DNA of 64,000 nt. Origin: Aliidiomarina haloalkalitolerans. GTDB lineage: Bacteria > Pseudomonadota > Gammaproteobacteria > Enterobacterales > Alteromonadaceae. Positions 1 through 8,308 of this stretch are shown here, piece by piece. The notes below the pieces were generated by a model. The model did not search any database. It saw only the letters and a program-made list of their open reading frames with translations, and was not told the origin of the DNA. The position numbers and the translations under genes are program-made. The first letter of the stretch is position 1. The number at the start of each line of letters is the position of its first letter. The stretch lies in contig NZ_PIPI01000004.1 of the NCBI RefSeq assembly GCF_003987315.1, positions 124,001 through 188,000 of the forward strand, in the 5' to 3' direction.

Positions 1-53
1 TCATGGTCTTACAACGATCATACATGAATAATTTAGTTAATTGAGGAAGAGTT

Positions 54-386
54 ATGGACTTTTTAATCGCCAATGCTTACGCACAACAAGGTGGTCAAGA
101 GGGTGGTACAGCATCATTAATTATCATGCTGGTGCTGTTTGGTTTGATCTTTTACTTCTTAATTTATCGCCCACAAGCTAAGCGCGTTAAAGAGCATAAG
201 ACGTTGGTAACTTCGCTAGCAAAAGGTGACGAAGTCCTGATGCAAGGCGGATTAGTAGGCAAAATCTCTAAAGTTCAAGACGACAGCGACTTTATGGTGA
301 TTGGCTTAACTGAAGGTGTTGAAATCACTGTTCAGAAAGGTGCGGTAGCAGCCGTGTTACCAAAGGGTTCAATTAAAACTCTTTAA
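54..386 (+). CDS. yajC: Sec translocon accessory protein YajC
   Basis: YajC is the small inner-membrane subunit that associates with SecD and SecF in the Sec translocon accessory complex. The 110-residue product has one membrane helix at about residues 20-40, followed by the family-typical YRPQAKR stretch and a short, mostly beta cytoplasmic domain rich in Gly-Asp-Glu-Val turns. The ATG is preceded by GAGGAAG at good spacing. The gene lies 27 bp upstream of secD, the standard yajC-secD-secF arrangement. The 53 bases before it hold only the ribosome binding site and no identifiable gene end. Confidence 0.96.
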   Translation: MDFLIANAYAQQGGQEGGTASLIIMLVLFGLIFYFLIYRPQAKRVKEHKTLVTSLAKGDEVLMQGGLVGKISKVQDDSDFMVIGLTEGVEITVQKGAVAAVLPKGSIKTL

Positions 387-413
387 TTACGTGACTATAA
401 GAAGGACGGAATT

Positions 414-2264
414 GTGTTAAACAGATATCCGTTATGGAAAAACCTGTTAATTCTGTTCGTTGTATTGTTCGGCACGCTGTATGCGTTGCCGAACCTTTTC
501 GGCGAAGACTATGCGGTGCAGATTTCTGGTACCCGTGGTGGAGAAGTTACCGTTGACACGGTAGCGCAGGTAGAAAGATCGCTTGAACGTGCTGGAATCC
601 CAATTCGCGGCTTAACGTTCGAGAATGGCCAAATGTTAGTTCGTGTTGATTCTGACGAAGATCAGTTAAACGCACGTGAACTTTTGGTTCAAGAGCTCGG
701 TTCACAATACGTTGTGGCCTTGAACCTCGCACCAGCAACGCCTGCTTGGTTAGCCGCGATCGGTGGCGAACCATTAAAGTTAGGTCTTGATTTGCGCGGT
801 GGTGTTCACTTCTTGATGGAAGTGGACATGGAAGAAGCGTTGAGCAAGATTCGCGAACAGATGGTCACAACGGTGCAAGATCGCTTGCGTGAAGAGCGTC
901 TGCGTTACCAACGTGTTCAAGCTGACGGCAATTCAATTGTCGTGACCATGCGCAACGAAGCTGACTTCCAAAGTGCCATCGGTGTTTTGCGCAATCAATA
1001 CCAAGGTTATGATTTCCGGACAGATTCGTCGAGCCGAACCATTACGTTGGCGATGACGGATCAGTTTTTACAAGAAACGCGCAGTAATGCGATTGACCAG
1101 AACATCACGATTTTACGTAATCGGGTTGATGAACTCGGCGTTGCCGAGCCTTTGATTCAACGTCAAGGCGCAGACCGCATCGTGGTAGAGCTTCCTGGTG
1201 TCCAAGATACTGCCCGTGCGAAAGAGATTTTAGGCGCAACAGCGACTCTCGAGTTCCGCTTTGTCGATACCGACAATGACGTCCAAGACGCAATCGCTGG
1301 CCGCGTTCCATTTGGTAGCCGGTTATTCGATCAGCGCGGAGGCGGACAGGTTCTCCTCGAAAACCGCGTGATTCTGACCGGTGATCACATCGTTAATGCG
1401 AGTGTTGGCTACGACGAAAGTAATCGTCCGCAAGTCAATATTTCACTCGACTCTGCTGGTGGTCGCATGATGACCCAAGCAACTCGCGGCAACATCGGTA
1501 AGCCTATGGCTACCGTGTTTATCGAGTTCTTGGCAACCGGTGAAACCACTGACGAAGGCCGTATCGCCTTTGACCGCGTTGAAGAAGTGGTCAGTGTTGC
1601 GACCATTCAAGCGGTGCTCGGTAGCAACTTCCGGATTACCGGTGTGGGTTCGGTGCAAGACGCGCAAAATCTTGCGTTATTGCTCCGTGCAGGTGCTCTG
1701 ATTGCGCCGATTCAAATCGTTGAAGAACGTACAGTTGGTCCAAGCTTAGGTGCGGAAAACGTCGAAGCCGGGATGAAGGCCATTATTGGTGCGTTCATAC
1801 TCGTTCTGTTGTTCATGGGCATCTATTACCGCAAGTTTGGTTTGGTTGCGAACCTCGCACTGATGACTAACTTAGTCATGATTATCGGTGTGATGTCGAT
1901 GATTCCAGGTGCGACGTTGACCATGCCAGGTATTGCTGGAATTGTACTAACCGTTGGTATGGCGGTTGACGCGAACGTGATTATTTTTGAGCGGATACGT
2001 GAGGAGCTGGTTGAAGGGCGAAGTCCTCAACAAGCCATTGCGCGTGGTTATGAGAACGCATTCTCGACCATTGCCGATGCGAATATTACGACACTCATTA
2101 CAGCATTGATTCTCTTTGCTGTGGGTACCGGCTCAATTAAAGGTTTCGCTGTCACTCTCGCAATCGGTATCGTCACCTCGATGTTTACTGCCATTGCAGG
2201 TACTCGTGCTGTGATTAACCTGACTTGGGGTCGCAATAAGCGCCTCAAAGAGCTGTCAATTTAA
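414..2264 (+). CDS. secD: Protein translocase subunit SecD
   Basis: SecD is an RND-superfamily membrane protein that uses the proton gradient to help pull secreted proteins across the inner membrane, in complex with SecF and YajC. The 616-residue product has a first membrane helix near residues 8-26, the conserved GLDLRGG motif at about 124-130, a large periplasmic P1 region, and a C-terminal bundle of five helices. The bundle contains the conserved [15 protein letters not shown] motif after a Gly-rich helix. The start is GTG, preceded by AAGGACGG at good spacing. The gene is followed by secF after 12 bases, so the two are cotranscribed. Confidence 0.97.
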   Translation: MLNRYPLWKNLLILFVVLFGTLYALPNLFGEDYAVQISGTRGGEVTVDTVAQVERSLERAGIPIRGLTFENGQMLVRVDSDEDQLNARELLVQELGSQYVVALNLAPATPAWLAAIGGEPLKLGLDLRGGVHFLMEVDMEEALSKIREQMVTTVQDRLREERLRYQRVQADGNSIVVTMRNEADFQSAIGVLRNQYQGYDFRTDSSSRTITLAMTDQFLQETRSNAIDQNITILRNRVDELGVAEPLIQRQGADRIVVELPGVQDTARAKEILGATATLEFRFVDTDNDVQDAIAGRVPFGSRLFDQRGGGQVLLENRVILTGDHIVNASVGYDESNRPQVNISLDSAGGRMMTQATRGNIGKPMATVFIEFLATGETTDEGRIAFDRVEEVVSVATIQAVLGSNFRITGVGSVQDAQNLALLLRAGALIAPIQIVEERTVGPSLGAENVEAGMKAIIGAFILVLLFMGIYYRKFGLVANLALMTNLVMIIGVMSMIPGATLTMPGIAGIVLTVGMAVDANVIIFERIREELVEGRSPQQAIARGYENAFSTIADANITTLITALILFAVGTGSIKGFAVTLAIGIVTSMFTAIAGTRAVINLTWGRNKRLKELSI

Positions 2265-2276
2265 GGGGCAAGAACT

Positions 2277-3233
2277 ATGTTTTTTCAAATCACAAAAGTG
2301 GATGAGAATCGCCCCTTAGACTTTATGTCCATTAACAAATGGACTACAGCACTAAGTGTGATTCTTATTGTTGCGTCACTGATTTCGCTGTCGGTGAATA
2401 AGTTGAACTGGGGTCTCGATTTCACTGGCGGTACGCTCGTGGAAGTCGGCTTTAGCCAACCCGCTAACTTAACTGAGCTGCGTTCGGTGCTCGAAGAGAA
2501 CGACTTTGGTGACGCCATTGTGCAGAACTATGGTACGCCGCGTGATGTTCTCGTACGTGTGCCACCGCGTGGTGAAGGCGACTCAGATGCAGTGGGTAAC
2601 CAACTGTTGCAGATGCTACAAGCGAATATCAACGACGATATTCAAATTCGTCGTGTTGAGTTTGTTGGCCCGCAAGTTGGTGAAGAGTTGGCTGAAGCAG
2701 GTGGACTGGCACTGTTAGTCGCGCTCATTTGTATTTTGATCTACGTGTCATTTCGATTTGAATGGCGTTTGGCACTCTCTGCTGTAGCGGGTTTGGGGCA
2801 AGACGTTATTTTAATTCTTGGCTTGTTTTCAATTACCCAAATGCAGGTTGACTTAACGATTCTCGCGGCCTTGCTGGCAGTCATTGGTTACTCATTGAAT
2901 GACAGTATTGTTGTTGCTGACCGGATTCGTGAAAACTTCCGTAAGCTGCGCAAAGAAGACCCAACGTCAGTGATCAATATTTCATTGAGTCAGACCTTGA
3001 GCCGTACTTTAGTGACCTCTTTAACAACACTCGTCGTATTGATCGTTCTAATGCTGTTTGGTGGCCAAATGATCTTCGGCTTCTCTGTCGCGTTAGCCGT
3101 CGGTGTTGTTGTGGGTACTTACTCATCCGTATTCACGCGCAGCACGCTGGTATTAGCGTTAGGCATTAGCCGCGAAGACTTGATGCCCCCTGAAGTTGAG
3201 AAAGAGGGTGAAGATCAGGAAAACTACCTGTAA
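2277..3233 (+). CDS. secF: Protein translocase subunit SecF
   Basis: SecF is the partner of SecD in the proton-driven Sec accessory complex of the inner membrane. The 318-residue protein has a first helix near residues 23-40, the GLDFTGG motif at 46-52, a periplasmic domain, and five C-terminal helices with the conserved NDSIVVADRIREN motif. The length is normal for the family. It is the last gene of the yajC-secD-secF operon and is followed by a strong intrinsic terminator at 3263-3290. Confidence 0.97.
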   Translation: MFFQITKVDENRPLDFMSINKWTTALSVILIVASLISLSVNKLNWGLDFTGGTLVEVGFSQPANLTELRSVLEENDFGDAIVQNYGTPRDVLVRVPPRGEGDSDAVGNQLLQMLQANINDDIQIRRVEFVGPQVGEELAEAGGLALLVALICILIYVSFRFEWRLALSAVAGLGQDVILILGLFSITQMQVDLTILAALLAVIGYSLNDSIVVADRIRENFRKLRKEDPTSVINISLSQTLSRTLVTSLTTLVVLIVLMLFGGQMIFGFSVALAVGVVVGTYSSVFTRSTLVLALGISREDLMPPEVEKEGEDQENYL

Positions 3234-3262
3234 TCACCACAAACGGACATTCAGGAATAAGG

Positions 3263-3290
3263 GGGATTGCTGCGGCAATCCCTTTTTTTT
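3263..3290 (+). terminator. Intrinsic terminator after secF
   Basis: An 8-bp perfect stem (GGGATTGC with GCAATCCC) closes a 4-base loop and is followed by eight T residues. It lies 30 bases after the secF stop and ends the yajC-secDF transcript. Confidence 0.92.
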
Positions 3291-3379
3291 GGCAGCTATG
3301 TTAAGCTGTTGGGCATAAATAGATGACCGATTTACAAGACTTTCAGCCGACTTGAGACTGACAACGAGGTAATATCACG

Positions 3380-4153
3380 ATGTTATTTGTAGTATCGCCC
3401 GCAAAGAATTTGGATTACGAAACGCCAGCGCCGATTGCCAAGCACACCCAGCCAACCCTGCTCGACCGAGCCGAAGAACTGGTCGACATTTGCCGTCAAC
3501 TGAGCCCACAAGAACTTGGCTCGCTTATGAAAATCAGCGATAAGTTGGCCGGTTTGAATGCGGCTCGTTTTGCTGAATGGCAGCAGCCGTTTACCACCGA
3601 AAATGCAAAAGCGGCGGTATTCGCCTTTAATGGTGACGTTTATGCGGGCTTGGATGCGGCGACCTTAGACGCCAAGGTTTGGGATTATGCACAAGGACAC
3701 ATGCGTATTTTGTCGGGCCTATATGGCGTTTTAAAGCCACTCGACTTGATGCAACCATATCGCCTTGAAATGGGCACCAAGCTATCCAACCCCAAAGGCA
3801 AGGATCTCTATGCGTACTGGGGATCGCGCATTGCTGAAGAACTGAATGATGTTGCGCAAAAATCGAAGAGTAAAGTATTGATTAATTTGGCATCTAATGA
3901 GTATTTTAAAGCGGTTGACTTAGCTAAGCTAAATATTCCAGTGGTCACGCCAGTGTTTAAAGACACAAAGAATGGTCAGCTAAAGATTATTAGCTTCTAT
4001 GCGAAGAAGGCGCGCGGCATGATGGCGCGTTATATTCTTGAACAACAACCGAACTCTATCGAAGACTTGAAGTCTTTTAATACAGCTGGGTACGAATTTA
4101 ATCCGGCACTGTCAACAGACAAAGAATTGGTTTTTTGTCGTCCTGAACAATAA
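3380..4153 (+). CDS. yaaA: Peroxide stress protein YaaA (UPF0246)
   Basis: This 257-residue protein matches the YaaA/UPF0246 family, which in E. coli lowers free intracellular iron during hydrogen peroxide stress and binds DNA. The N-terminus MLFVVSPAKNLDYETP is the family signature, and the conserved LYGVLKPLDLMQPYRLEMGT and LINLASNEYFKAVD segments are present. The start is an ATG that lies 90 bases after the secF terminator, so the gene probably has its own promoter. A DUF3014 gene follows after 19 bases on the same strand. No truncation is seen. Confidence 0.93.
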   Translation: MLFVVSPAKNLDYETPAPIAKHTQPTLLDRAEELVDICRQLSPQELGSLMKISDKLAGLNAARFAEWQQPFTTENAKAAVFAFNGDVYAGLDAATLDAKVWDYAQGHMRILSGLYGVLKPLDLMQPYRLEMGTKLSNPKGKDLYAYWGSRIAEELNDVAQKSKSKVLINLASNEYFKAVDLAKLNIPVVTPVFKDTKNGQLKIISFYAKKARGMMARYILEQQPNSIEDLKSFNTAGYEFNPALSTDKELVFCRPEQ

Positions 4154-4172
4154 CGCTAGGTGAGGAGCGGCT

Positions 4173-5042
4173 ATGACAGAACATCATCAGAGTGAATCGG
4201 AGCCAACCGAAAACAAGTCTTTGCTATCAGGTAAAGTCATTGTTGGTTTCATTGTTGCCTTAGTCATTATTGTGGTCGCGTTATGGTTTACTCGAGGTGG
4301 TGAGCCTGAGCCAGCACCCGTCGAACCGCAACCGATTGAGCAGCCTGTCATTGCAGAGCCTGAGCCTGAACCTATTCCAGAGCCGGAAGTTGACGTCACA
4401 AGCGAGCCGGATCCAGTGGTGATTCCTATTCCGGAAGAAGAACTCGAGCCCGTTGAGCAAGAGCCACCGTTGCCCGCGCTTGACGAAGCAGGCCCGGTAT
4501 TAGTTGACGAAGCGATGGCTGCAGGCTTGAATACCTCACCCGTTGATAGTGAAAACATGGTGCGAAAACTCGTCGTTCTTGCGGAAAGCATGGCGAAGGG
4601 TGAACTTGTTCGTGAAGCACATGTTGTAGCGGGGCCGGAGTCACGTTTTATGGTGCAAGAAATTGACCATCAACTCTACATTGACGAGCGCACTTACGCC
4701 CGCTTTGATGAGTTGGCAACCTGGTTCTATGGCCTTGATACCGACGCACTTGTGCGCCTGTATAATCGTTATGAGCCGGTTTTCGAACAAGCTCACGACG
4801 AAATCAAGCAGCCTGGAACGCGCTTGCGTGCTCGTCTACTCGATGCCATTGCCATCTTGCTAGATACGCCAGAACCAACTGGCTTACTGGCATTGAAAGA
4901 CGACAAAGTGATGTACACTTTTGCAGACCCAGAACTAGAAGCATTGTTACCGGCGCAAAAACAACTGCTGCGCATGGGGCCAGACAACCGTGCACTCGTG
5001 AAAACAAAACTTCGTGAAATTCGTCAGAGGTTGCAGCAGTGA
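4173..5042 (+). CDS. DUF3014 domain-containing membrane-anchored protein
   Basis: The function is unknown. The 289-residue product has a short charged cytoplasmic head, one membrane helix at about residues 24-43, a long Pro/Glu-rich linker of about 70 residues (repeated PEPEP and EPE units), and a helical C-terminal domain containing LPALDEAGPVLVDEA and FYGLDTDALVRLYNRYEPVF. These features match DUF3014. The linker suggests a periplasmic domain held away from the membrane. The stop codon overlaps the start of the acyltransferase gene by 4 bases (GTGA), so the two are translationally coupled; a joint envelope role is an inference. Confidence 0.8.
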   Translation: MTEHHQSESEPTENKSLLSGKVIVGFIVALVIIVVALWFTRGGEPEPAPVEPQPIEQPVIAEPEPEPIPEPEVDVTSEPDPVVIPIPEEELEPVEQEPPLPALDEAGPVLVDEAMAAGLNTSPVDSENMVRKLVVLAESMAKGELVREAHVVAGPESRFMVQEIDHQLYIDERTYARFDELATWFYGLDTDALVRLYNRYEPVFEQAHDEIKQPGTRLRARLLDAIAILLDTPEPTGLLALKDDKVMYTFADPELEALLPAQKQLLRMGPDNRALVKTKLREIRQRLQQ

Positions 5043-5629
5043 GCGAGATCAAAACTGAGTTTGAATTTTTTCCGACCCGAGGAAATCGTTTTAGTCGCTG
5101 GGTTGGTCGCGTAGGAATGCGCTTACTCGGCGGCTGGACACTGAATGGTGAAATTCCAGATATTCCAAAAGCAATTTTGCCGGTGGCACCGCATACCTCG
5201 AACTGGGATTTTTTTGTCGGCTTGATGGTGAAATTAGCGCTCGGAATTCGGGTTAACTTTCTTGGGAAACACCAAATATTTGTTTTCCCGATTAAAGGCC
5301 TGTTGCATTGGCTTGGCGGCATACCCGTGCGTAGAGACAGTGCACACGGCGTGGTCGGGCAAATGGTAGACGAGTTCGCCAAGGCCGAGCGCATGGTTTT
5401 AGTGATTGCACCGGAAGGCACTCGCAGTAAGGTTTCCGAGTGGAAGAAGGGCTTTCTCCACATTGCTCAGCAAGCACAAGTGCCGGTCGTACCGATCGCT
5501 TTTTGCTTCAAGAATAAAACCATTAACATTAGCAAGCCGATGTTGGTTGGCGAGGATTTAGACCAGGCTTTGCTTGATATTAAAGCATTTACGAACCAAG
5601 CGGTTGGGAAACGTCCAGAGTTACAATGA
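5039..5629 (+). CDS. PlsC-like 1-acylglycerol-3-phosphate O-acyltransferase family protein
   Basis: A 196-residue glycerophospholipid acyltransferase-family protein. It carries the catalytic HX4D motif as HTSNWD and the EGTRS phosphate-binding motif, followed by the conserved GFLHIA stretch and VPVVPIAF. Family members transfer an acyl chain to a lysophospholipid at the inner leaflet of the inner membrane. The product is short, lacks a clear N-terminal membrane helix, and resembles the soluble lysophospholipid acyltransferase subgroup, so the exact substrate is uncertain. The start is GTG, overlapping the upstream DUF3014 stop by 4 bases. Confidence 0.85.
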   Translation: MSEIKTEFEFFPTRGNRFSRWVGRVGMRLLGGWTLNGEIPDIPKAILPVAPHTSNWDFFVGLMVKLALGIRVNFLGKHQIFVFPIKGLLHWLGGIPVRRDSAHGVVGQMVDEFAKAERMVLVIAPEGTRSKVSEWKKGFLHIAQQAQVPVVPIAFCFKNKTINISKPMLVGEDLDQALLDIKAFTNQAVGKRPELQ

Positions 5630-5650
5630 TCAAAAACCAAACGCAGTGCT

Positions 5651-5684
5651 AACGGCGCAAAAATGTGCTATTCTTCGCGCCGTT
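5651..5684 (+). promoter_or_regulatory. Candidate promoter and inverted repeat upstream of ribH
   Basis: An extended -10 element (TGC followed by TATTCT at 5669-5674) and a GC-rich discriminator lie inside a perfect 8-bp inverted repeat, AACGGCGC at 5651-5658 and GCGCCGTT at 5677-5684. No good -35 box is visible. The GC-rich discriminator is typical of growth-rate-controlled promoters. The repeat could instead be a weak terminator for the acyltransferase gene, but it has no T run. No FMN riboswitch pattern is seen here. Confidence 0.4.
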
Positions 5685-5708
5685 ATCGAGTATGTCTGAG
5701 GGATATTC

Positions 5709-6173
5709 ATGAAGATTATTGAGGCCGGTGTTGCGGCACCAGGAAAAAAAGTTGCCATCGTGGTTTCTCGTTTCAACAGTTTTATCGTTGAAAAGCTGAT
5801 GGAAGGTGCCGTTGATACATTGACCCGAATCGGTCAAATCGACAGTAATGACATCACCATTATCAAAGTGCCAGGTGCGTACGAACTGCCAATTACTGCA
5901 AAAAAAGCAGCAGCGTCTGGCAAGTTTGCTGCGGTTATCGCCATTGGTGCGGTTATTCGTGGTGGTACGCCTCATTTTGACTTCGTTGCTGGTCAAGCAA
6001 ACTCAGGTTTAGCTCAAGTCGCGATGGAAACCGGTGTACCCGTTGCGTTTGGTGTAATCACCACAGATACCGACGAGCAAGCCATTGATCGCGCTGGTGT
6101 TAAACACGGCAATAAAGGCTCAGAAGCGGCATTGTCAGCGTTGGAAATGATCAACGTATTAGACCAGCTGTAA
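5709..6173 (+). CDS. ribH: 6,7-dimethyl-8-ribityllumazine synthase
   Basis: Catalyses the penultimate step of riboflavin synthesis, condensing 5-amino-6-ribitylaminouracil with 3,4-dihydroxy-2-butanone 4-phosphate. The 154-residue product shows the family motifs [26 protein letters not shown] with the catalytic His, and [17 protein letters not shown]. It is called ribE in E. coli nomenclature. It is followed by nusB, thiL and pgpA with short spacings, the conserved gammaproteobacterial arrangement; in E. coli ribD also precedes it, but here it does not. Confidence 0.97.
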   Translation: MKIIEAGVAAPGKKVAIVVSRFNSFIVEKLMEGAVDTLTRIGQIDSNDITIIKVPGAYELPITAKKAAASGKFAAVIAIGAVIRGGTPHFDFVAGQANSGLAQVAMETGVPVAFGVITTDTDEQAIDRAGVKHGNKGSEAALSALEMINVLDQL

Positions 6174-6183
6174 GGAGATGCAA

Positions 6184-6603
6184 GTGAAACCTGCAGCACG
6201 TCGTAAAGCCCGCCGTTTGGCGATTCAGGCAGTTTATTCTTGGCAACTATCGGGCAATAGTGTCGTTGATATTGAAGCTGAGTTTTTAACTGAAAACGAT
6301 GTCAGTAAAGTTGACGTTGAGTATTTTCTCGACCTTGTCCGTGGTGTAACCGGACAAACGAGCACGCTCGATCAAGCATTAACGCCATTTACTGATCGCC
6401 CATTTGCCGATCTCGACCAAATCGAACGCGCCATTTTGCGTGTTGCCGCTTACGAGTTGCGCTCACGTTTAGACGTTCCCTACAAAGTGGTGATGAACGA
6501 AGCTATCGAATTAGCGAAAGCCTTCGGTGCTGACGATAGCCACCGCTTTGTAAACGGTGTTCTGGATAAAGCCGTTGACTCGTTGCGCGGAGCTCGCCAA
6601 TAA
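6184..6603 (+). CDS. nusB: Transcription antitermination protein NusB
   Basis: NusB binds boxA RNA together with NusE (S10) and supports antitermination of rRNA operons. The product from this start is 139 residues, begins [21 protein letters not shown] as E. coli NusB does, and ends in the conserved [16 protein letters not shown] and [10 protein letters not shown] segments. The GTG at 6184 is chosen over the ATG at 6178 because the GGAG at 6174-6177 directly abuts that ATG but lies 6 bases from the GTG, and because homology begins at the GTG. It sits 10 bases after ribH and 9 before thiL. Confidence 0.95.
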   Translation: MKPAARRKARRLAIQAVYSWQLSGNSVVDIEAEFLTENDVSKVDVEYFLDLVRGVTGQTSTLDQALTPFTDRPFADLDQIERAILRVAAYELRSRLDVPYKVVMNEAIELAKAFGADDSHRFVNGVLDKAVDSLRGARQ

Positions 6604-6612
6604 GAGGTCAGG

Positions 6613-7632
6613 ATGGATTCTCAACGTCGCGAATTCGCAATCATTGCAGATTACTTCCAAAGAAGAGCCGGTCAATCGACCGGCTCAACTCTGTCTGAAA
6701 ACTCAAAGTCTAATTTCCGGCGCCAACGTAACGATGTACTCATCGGCATTGGTGATGATGCTGCTGTGGTGACACCACCACCAGAATCGCGGATTGCCGT
6801 GACGACAGATACGATGGTCAGCGGTGTGCATTTTGATGAAAACACGTCGCCACGAGCACTCGGACATAAACTTGTCGCAGTTAATTTAAGTGACCTCGCA
6901 GCCATGGGCGCAGAGCCTGCATGGGTGTCGCTAGCCTGCTCACTACCTGAAGTTGACGAGGCTTGGTTAAAAGAGTTTACTGCCGGTTTATTTGCCGCCC
7001 TCGATTATTACCATTGTGAATTAATTGGCGGTGATATGACTCGCGGGCCACTCACACTGACGCTTACTGCCCAAGGTATTTTGCCTCTGGAGCGATGCTT
7101 GCAGCGCCGCGGTGCACAGCCGGGGGACCGGATATTTGTCAGCGGTACACTTGGTGACGCTGCGCTCGCACTAGCTGGTTTGCAGGGTAAACTCGAACTC
7201 CGCGATGCCACGATTGATGAGCTGCAGAAACGGCTCTTCTATCCGACGCCTCGGGTCGCTTTAGGGCAGCTTTTACGTAACCAAGCCACCAGCGCTATTG
7301 ATCTTTCTGACGGGCTTGCAGGTGATTTAAAACACATTCTGCGGGCTTCAGAAGTGGGGGCGCGTGTTAATCTTGAAGCTTTACCGGCCTCGCTCGCTTT
7401 CCGGGCTAATTTAGAACCACAGGCAGGGTGGCCATTACAGCTCAATGGTGGTGATGACTATGAACTGTGCTTCACCGTACCAGAAAGTCGCGTTGGTTTG
7501 TTGGAAAGTCTTGTTCGCCAAGCTGGGGTTGCAGTAAGCTGTATTGGAACGATAGAAGCGCAACAAGGGTTGCGGTTCTTCCACCAGAATAAAGAAGTGC
7601 AGATAACAGGAAGTAGCTATAGTCACTTCTAA
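6613..7632 (+). CDS. thiL: Thiamine-monophosphate kinase
   Basis: ThiL phosphorylates thiamine monophosphate to thiamine pyrophosphate, the last step of the cofactor pathway. The 339-residue product contains GIGDDAAV, AVTTDTMVSGVHF, AVNLSDLAAMGA, LIGGDMTRG, IDLSDGLAGDL and GGDDYELCF, all family metal and nucleotide-binding motifs. Relative to E. coli ThiL there is an insertion of roughly 15-20 residues between the first helix and GIGDD, at about residues 19-40. The DNA encoding the start of this insertion contains a perfect 9-bp inverted repeat (6665-6686). The 3' end is embedded in a 14-bp tandem repeat. Confidence 0.95.
   Translation: MDSQRREFAIIADYFQRRAGQSTGSTLSENSKSNFRRQRNDVLIGIGDDAAVVTPPPESRIAVTTDTMVSGVHFDENTSPRALGHKLVAVNLSDLAAMGAEPAWVSLACSLPEVDEAWLKEFTAGLFAALDYYHCELIGGDMTRGPLTLTLTAQGILPLERCLQRRGAQPGDRIFVSGTLGDAALALAGLQGKLELRDATIDELQKRLFYPTPRVALGQLLRNQATSAIDLSDGLAGDLKHILRASEVGARVNLEALPASLAFRANLEPQAGWPLQLNGGDDYELCFTVPESRVGLLESLVRQAGVAVSCIGTIEAQQGLRFFHQNKEVQITGSSYSHF
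6665..6686. repeat. Perfect 9-bp inverted repeat inside thiL
   Basis: GAGCCGGTC (6665-6673) and GACCGGCTC (6678-6686) are exact complements separated by AATC. The repeat lies in the DNA encoding the segment absent from E. coli ThiL, so it may mark an inserted palindromic element. There is no T run, so it is not a terminator. Confidence 0.7.
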
Positions 7633-7664
7633 TCAGCCACTTCTAATCAGGTACTTCTAGTTAG
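7623..7664. repeat. 14-bp tandem repeat (3 copies) spanning the thiL stop codon
   Basis: Three adjacent 14-bp units: 7623-7636, 7637-7650 and 7651-7664, sharing the core ACTTCTAATCAG, with the third diverged to ACTTCTAGTTAG. The thiL TAA (7630-7632) is in unit 1; the equivalent triplets are TAA at 7644 and TAG at 7658. Because 14 is not divisible by three, the three stops fall in three different frames. Confidence 0.9.
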
Positions 7665-7687
7665 CCGGCTCCAATAAGGACAATAAC

Positions 7688-8191
7688 ATGGCTTATTTAC
7701 ATAAAAAGCTGACCAAGAAAGAGTTGCTCAAGAGCCCTATCCATTTTTGTTCGCTCGGGTTTGGCACCGGCCTTGCGCCAAAAGCGCCAGGGACTTTCGG
7801 TACGTTACCTGCAGTGTTATTAGTTTGGCTGTTTGCCCCTTTGGGTGTTGCTGAGTACATTGGCGTTGTCGCCTTTTTCACCATAATCGGTATTTATCTG
7901 TGTGGCGCCACTGCGAAGGCGATGGGGCAGCACGACGCGCCTGCCATTGTCTGGGACGAAATAGCCGGCTATATGATTGCCATGATCGCGATTCCGGTTA
8001 CTTGGCAGGCCTTATTACTCGCATTTGTACTGTTCCGGATTTTTGATATTTTAAAGCCATGGCCAATCAGTTGGTTTGATCAGCAGGTCGAGGGCGGGCT
8101 TGGTATTATGTTGGACGATGTCATTGCCGGCTTAATGACGCTGGTGCTAATGCATTTAGCATTGCTGTACGGCTGGATTCCAGGCGTTTAA
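7688..8191 (+). CDS. pgpA: Phosphatidylglycerophosphatase A
   Basis: PgpA dephosphorylates phosphatidylglycerophosphate to phosphatidylglycerol in the inner membrane. The 167-residue protein has the family motifs FGTGLAPKAPGTFGTLPA, VWDEIAGYMIAM, FRIFDILKPWPISWFD and GIMLDDVIAGL, plus four membrane segments. The family's acidic catalytic residues are in the DEIAG and DD motifs. It follows thiL after a repeat-bearing gap and is the last gene of the ribH-nusB-thiL-pgpA run. Its stop codon lies in a 16-bp tandem repeat, followed by a bidirectional terminator. Confidence 0.95.
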   Translation: MAYLHKKLTKKELLKSPIHFCSLGFGTGLAPKAPGTFGTLPAVLLVWLFAPLGVAEYIGVVAFFTIIGIYLCGATAKAMGQHDAPAIVWDEIAGYMIAMIAIPVTWQALLLAFVLFRIFDILKPWPISWFDQQVEGGLGIMLDDVIAGLMTLVLMHLALLYGWIPGV

Positions 8192-8228
8192 TTTACAGGG
8201 CGTTTAATTCAACGGGCGTTTAGCTCAG
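8181..8228. repeat. 16-bp tandem repeat (3 copies) spanning the pgpA stop codon
   Basis: Three adjacent 16-bp units, 8181-8196, 8197-8212 and 8213-8228, share the core GGCGTTTAATT or GGCGTTTAGCT. The true pgpA stop TAA is 8189-8191, and the equivalent positions give TAA at 8205 and TAG at 8221. The period of 16 puts a stop in each of the three frames. Confidence 0.9.
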
Positions 8229-8243
8229 TTGAACGCGTGCAAC

Positions 8244-8283
8244 AAAAAAGCGAAGCATGGTGTAAAACCAGCTTCGCTTTTTT
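8244..8283. terminator. Bidirectional terminator between pgpA and dxs
   Basis: AAAAAAGCGAAGC (8244-8256) is exactly complementary to GCTTCGCTTTTTT (8271-8283). The loop can extend the stem with TGGT/ACCA. The A run on the left and T run on the right allow termination of convergent pgpA and dxs transcripts. Confidence 0.92.
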
Positions 8284-8308
8284 AGTACTTCACGAAGTTA
8301 AGCAGTAA

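Noticed and set aside
1-53. 3' end of an upstream gene such as tgt
   Set aside because: The short frames before the yajC ribosome binding site cannot be matched to any family with confidence.
4187-4591. Minus-strand ORF rich in Ser, Gly and Thr
   Set aside because: It is the antisense of the Pro/Glu linker of the DUF3014 gene; its biased composition follows from that and it has no ribosome binding site.
4804-5463. Minus-strand 219-codon ORF opposite the acyltransferase
   Set aside because: It overlaps two well-supported genes and shows no family motifs.
5630-5708. FMN riboswitch upstream of ribH
   Set aside because: The gap is too short and holds only a promoter-like element and an 8-bp inverted repeat.
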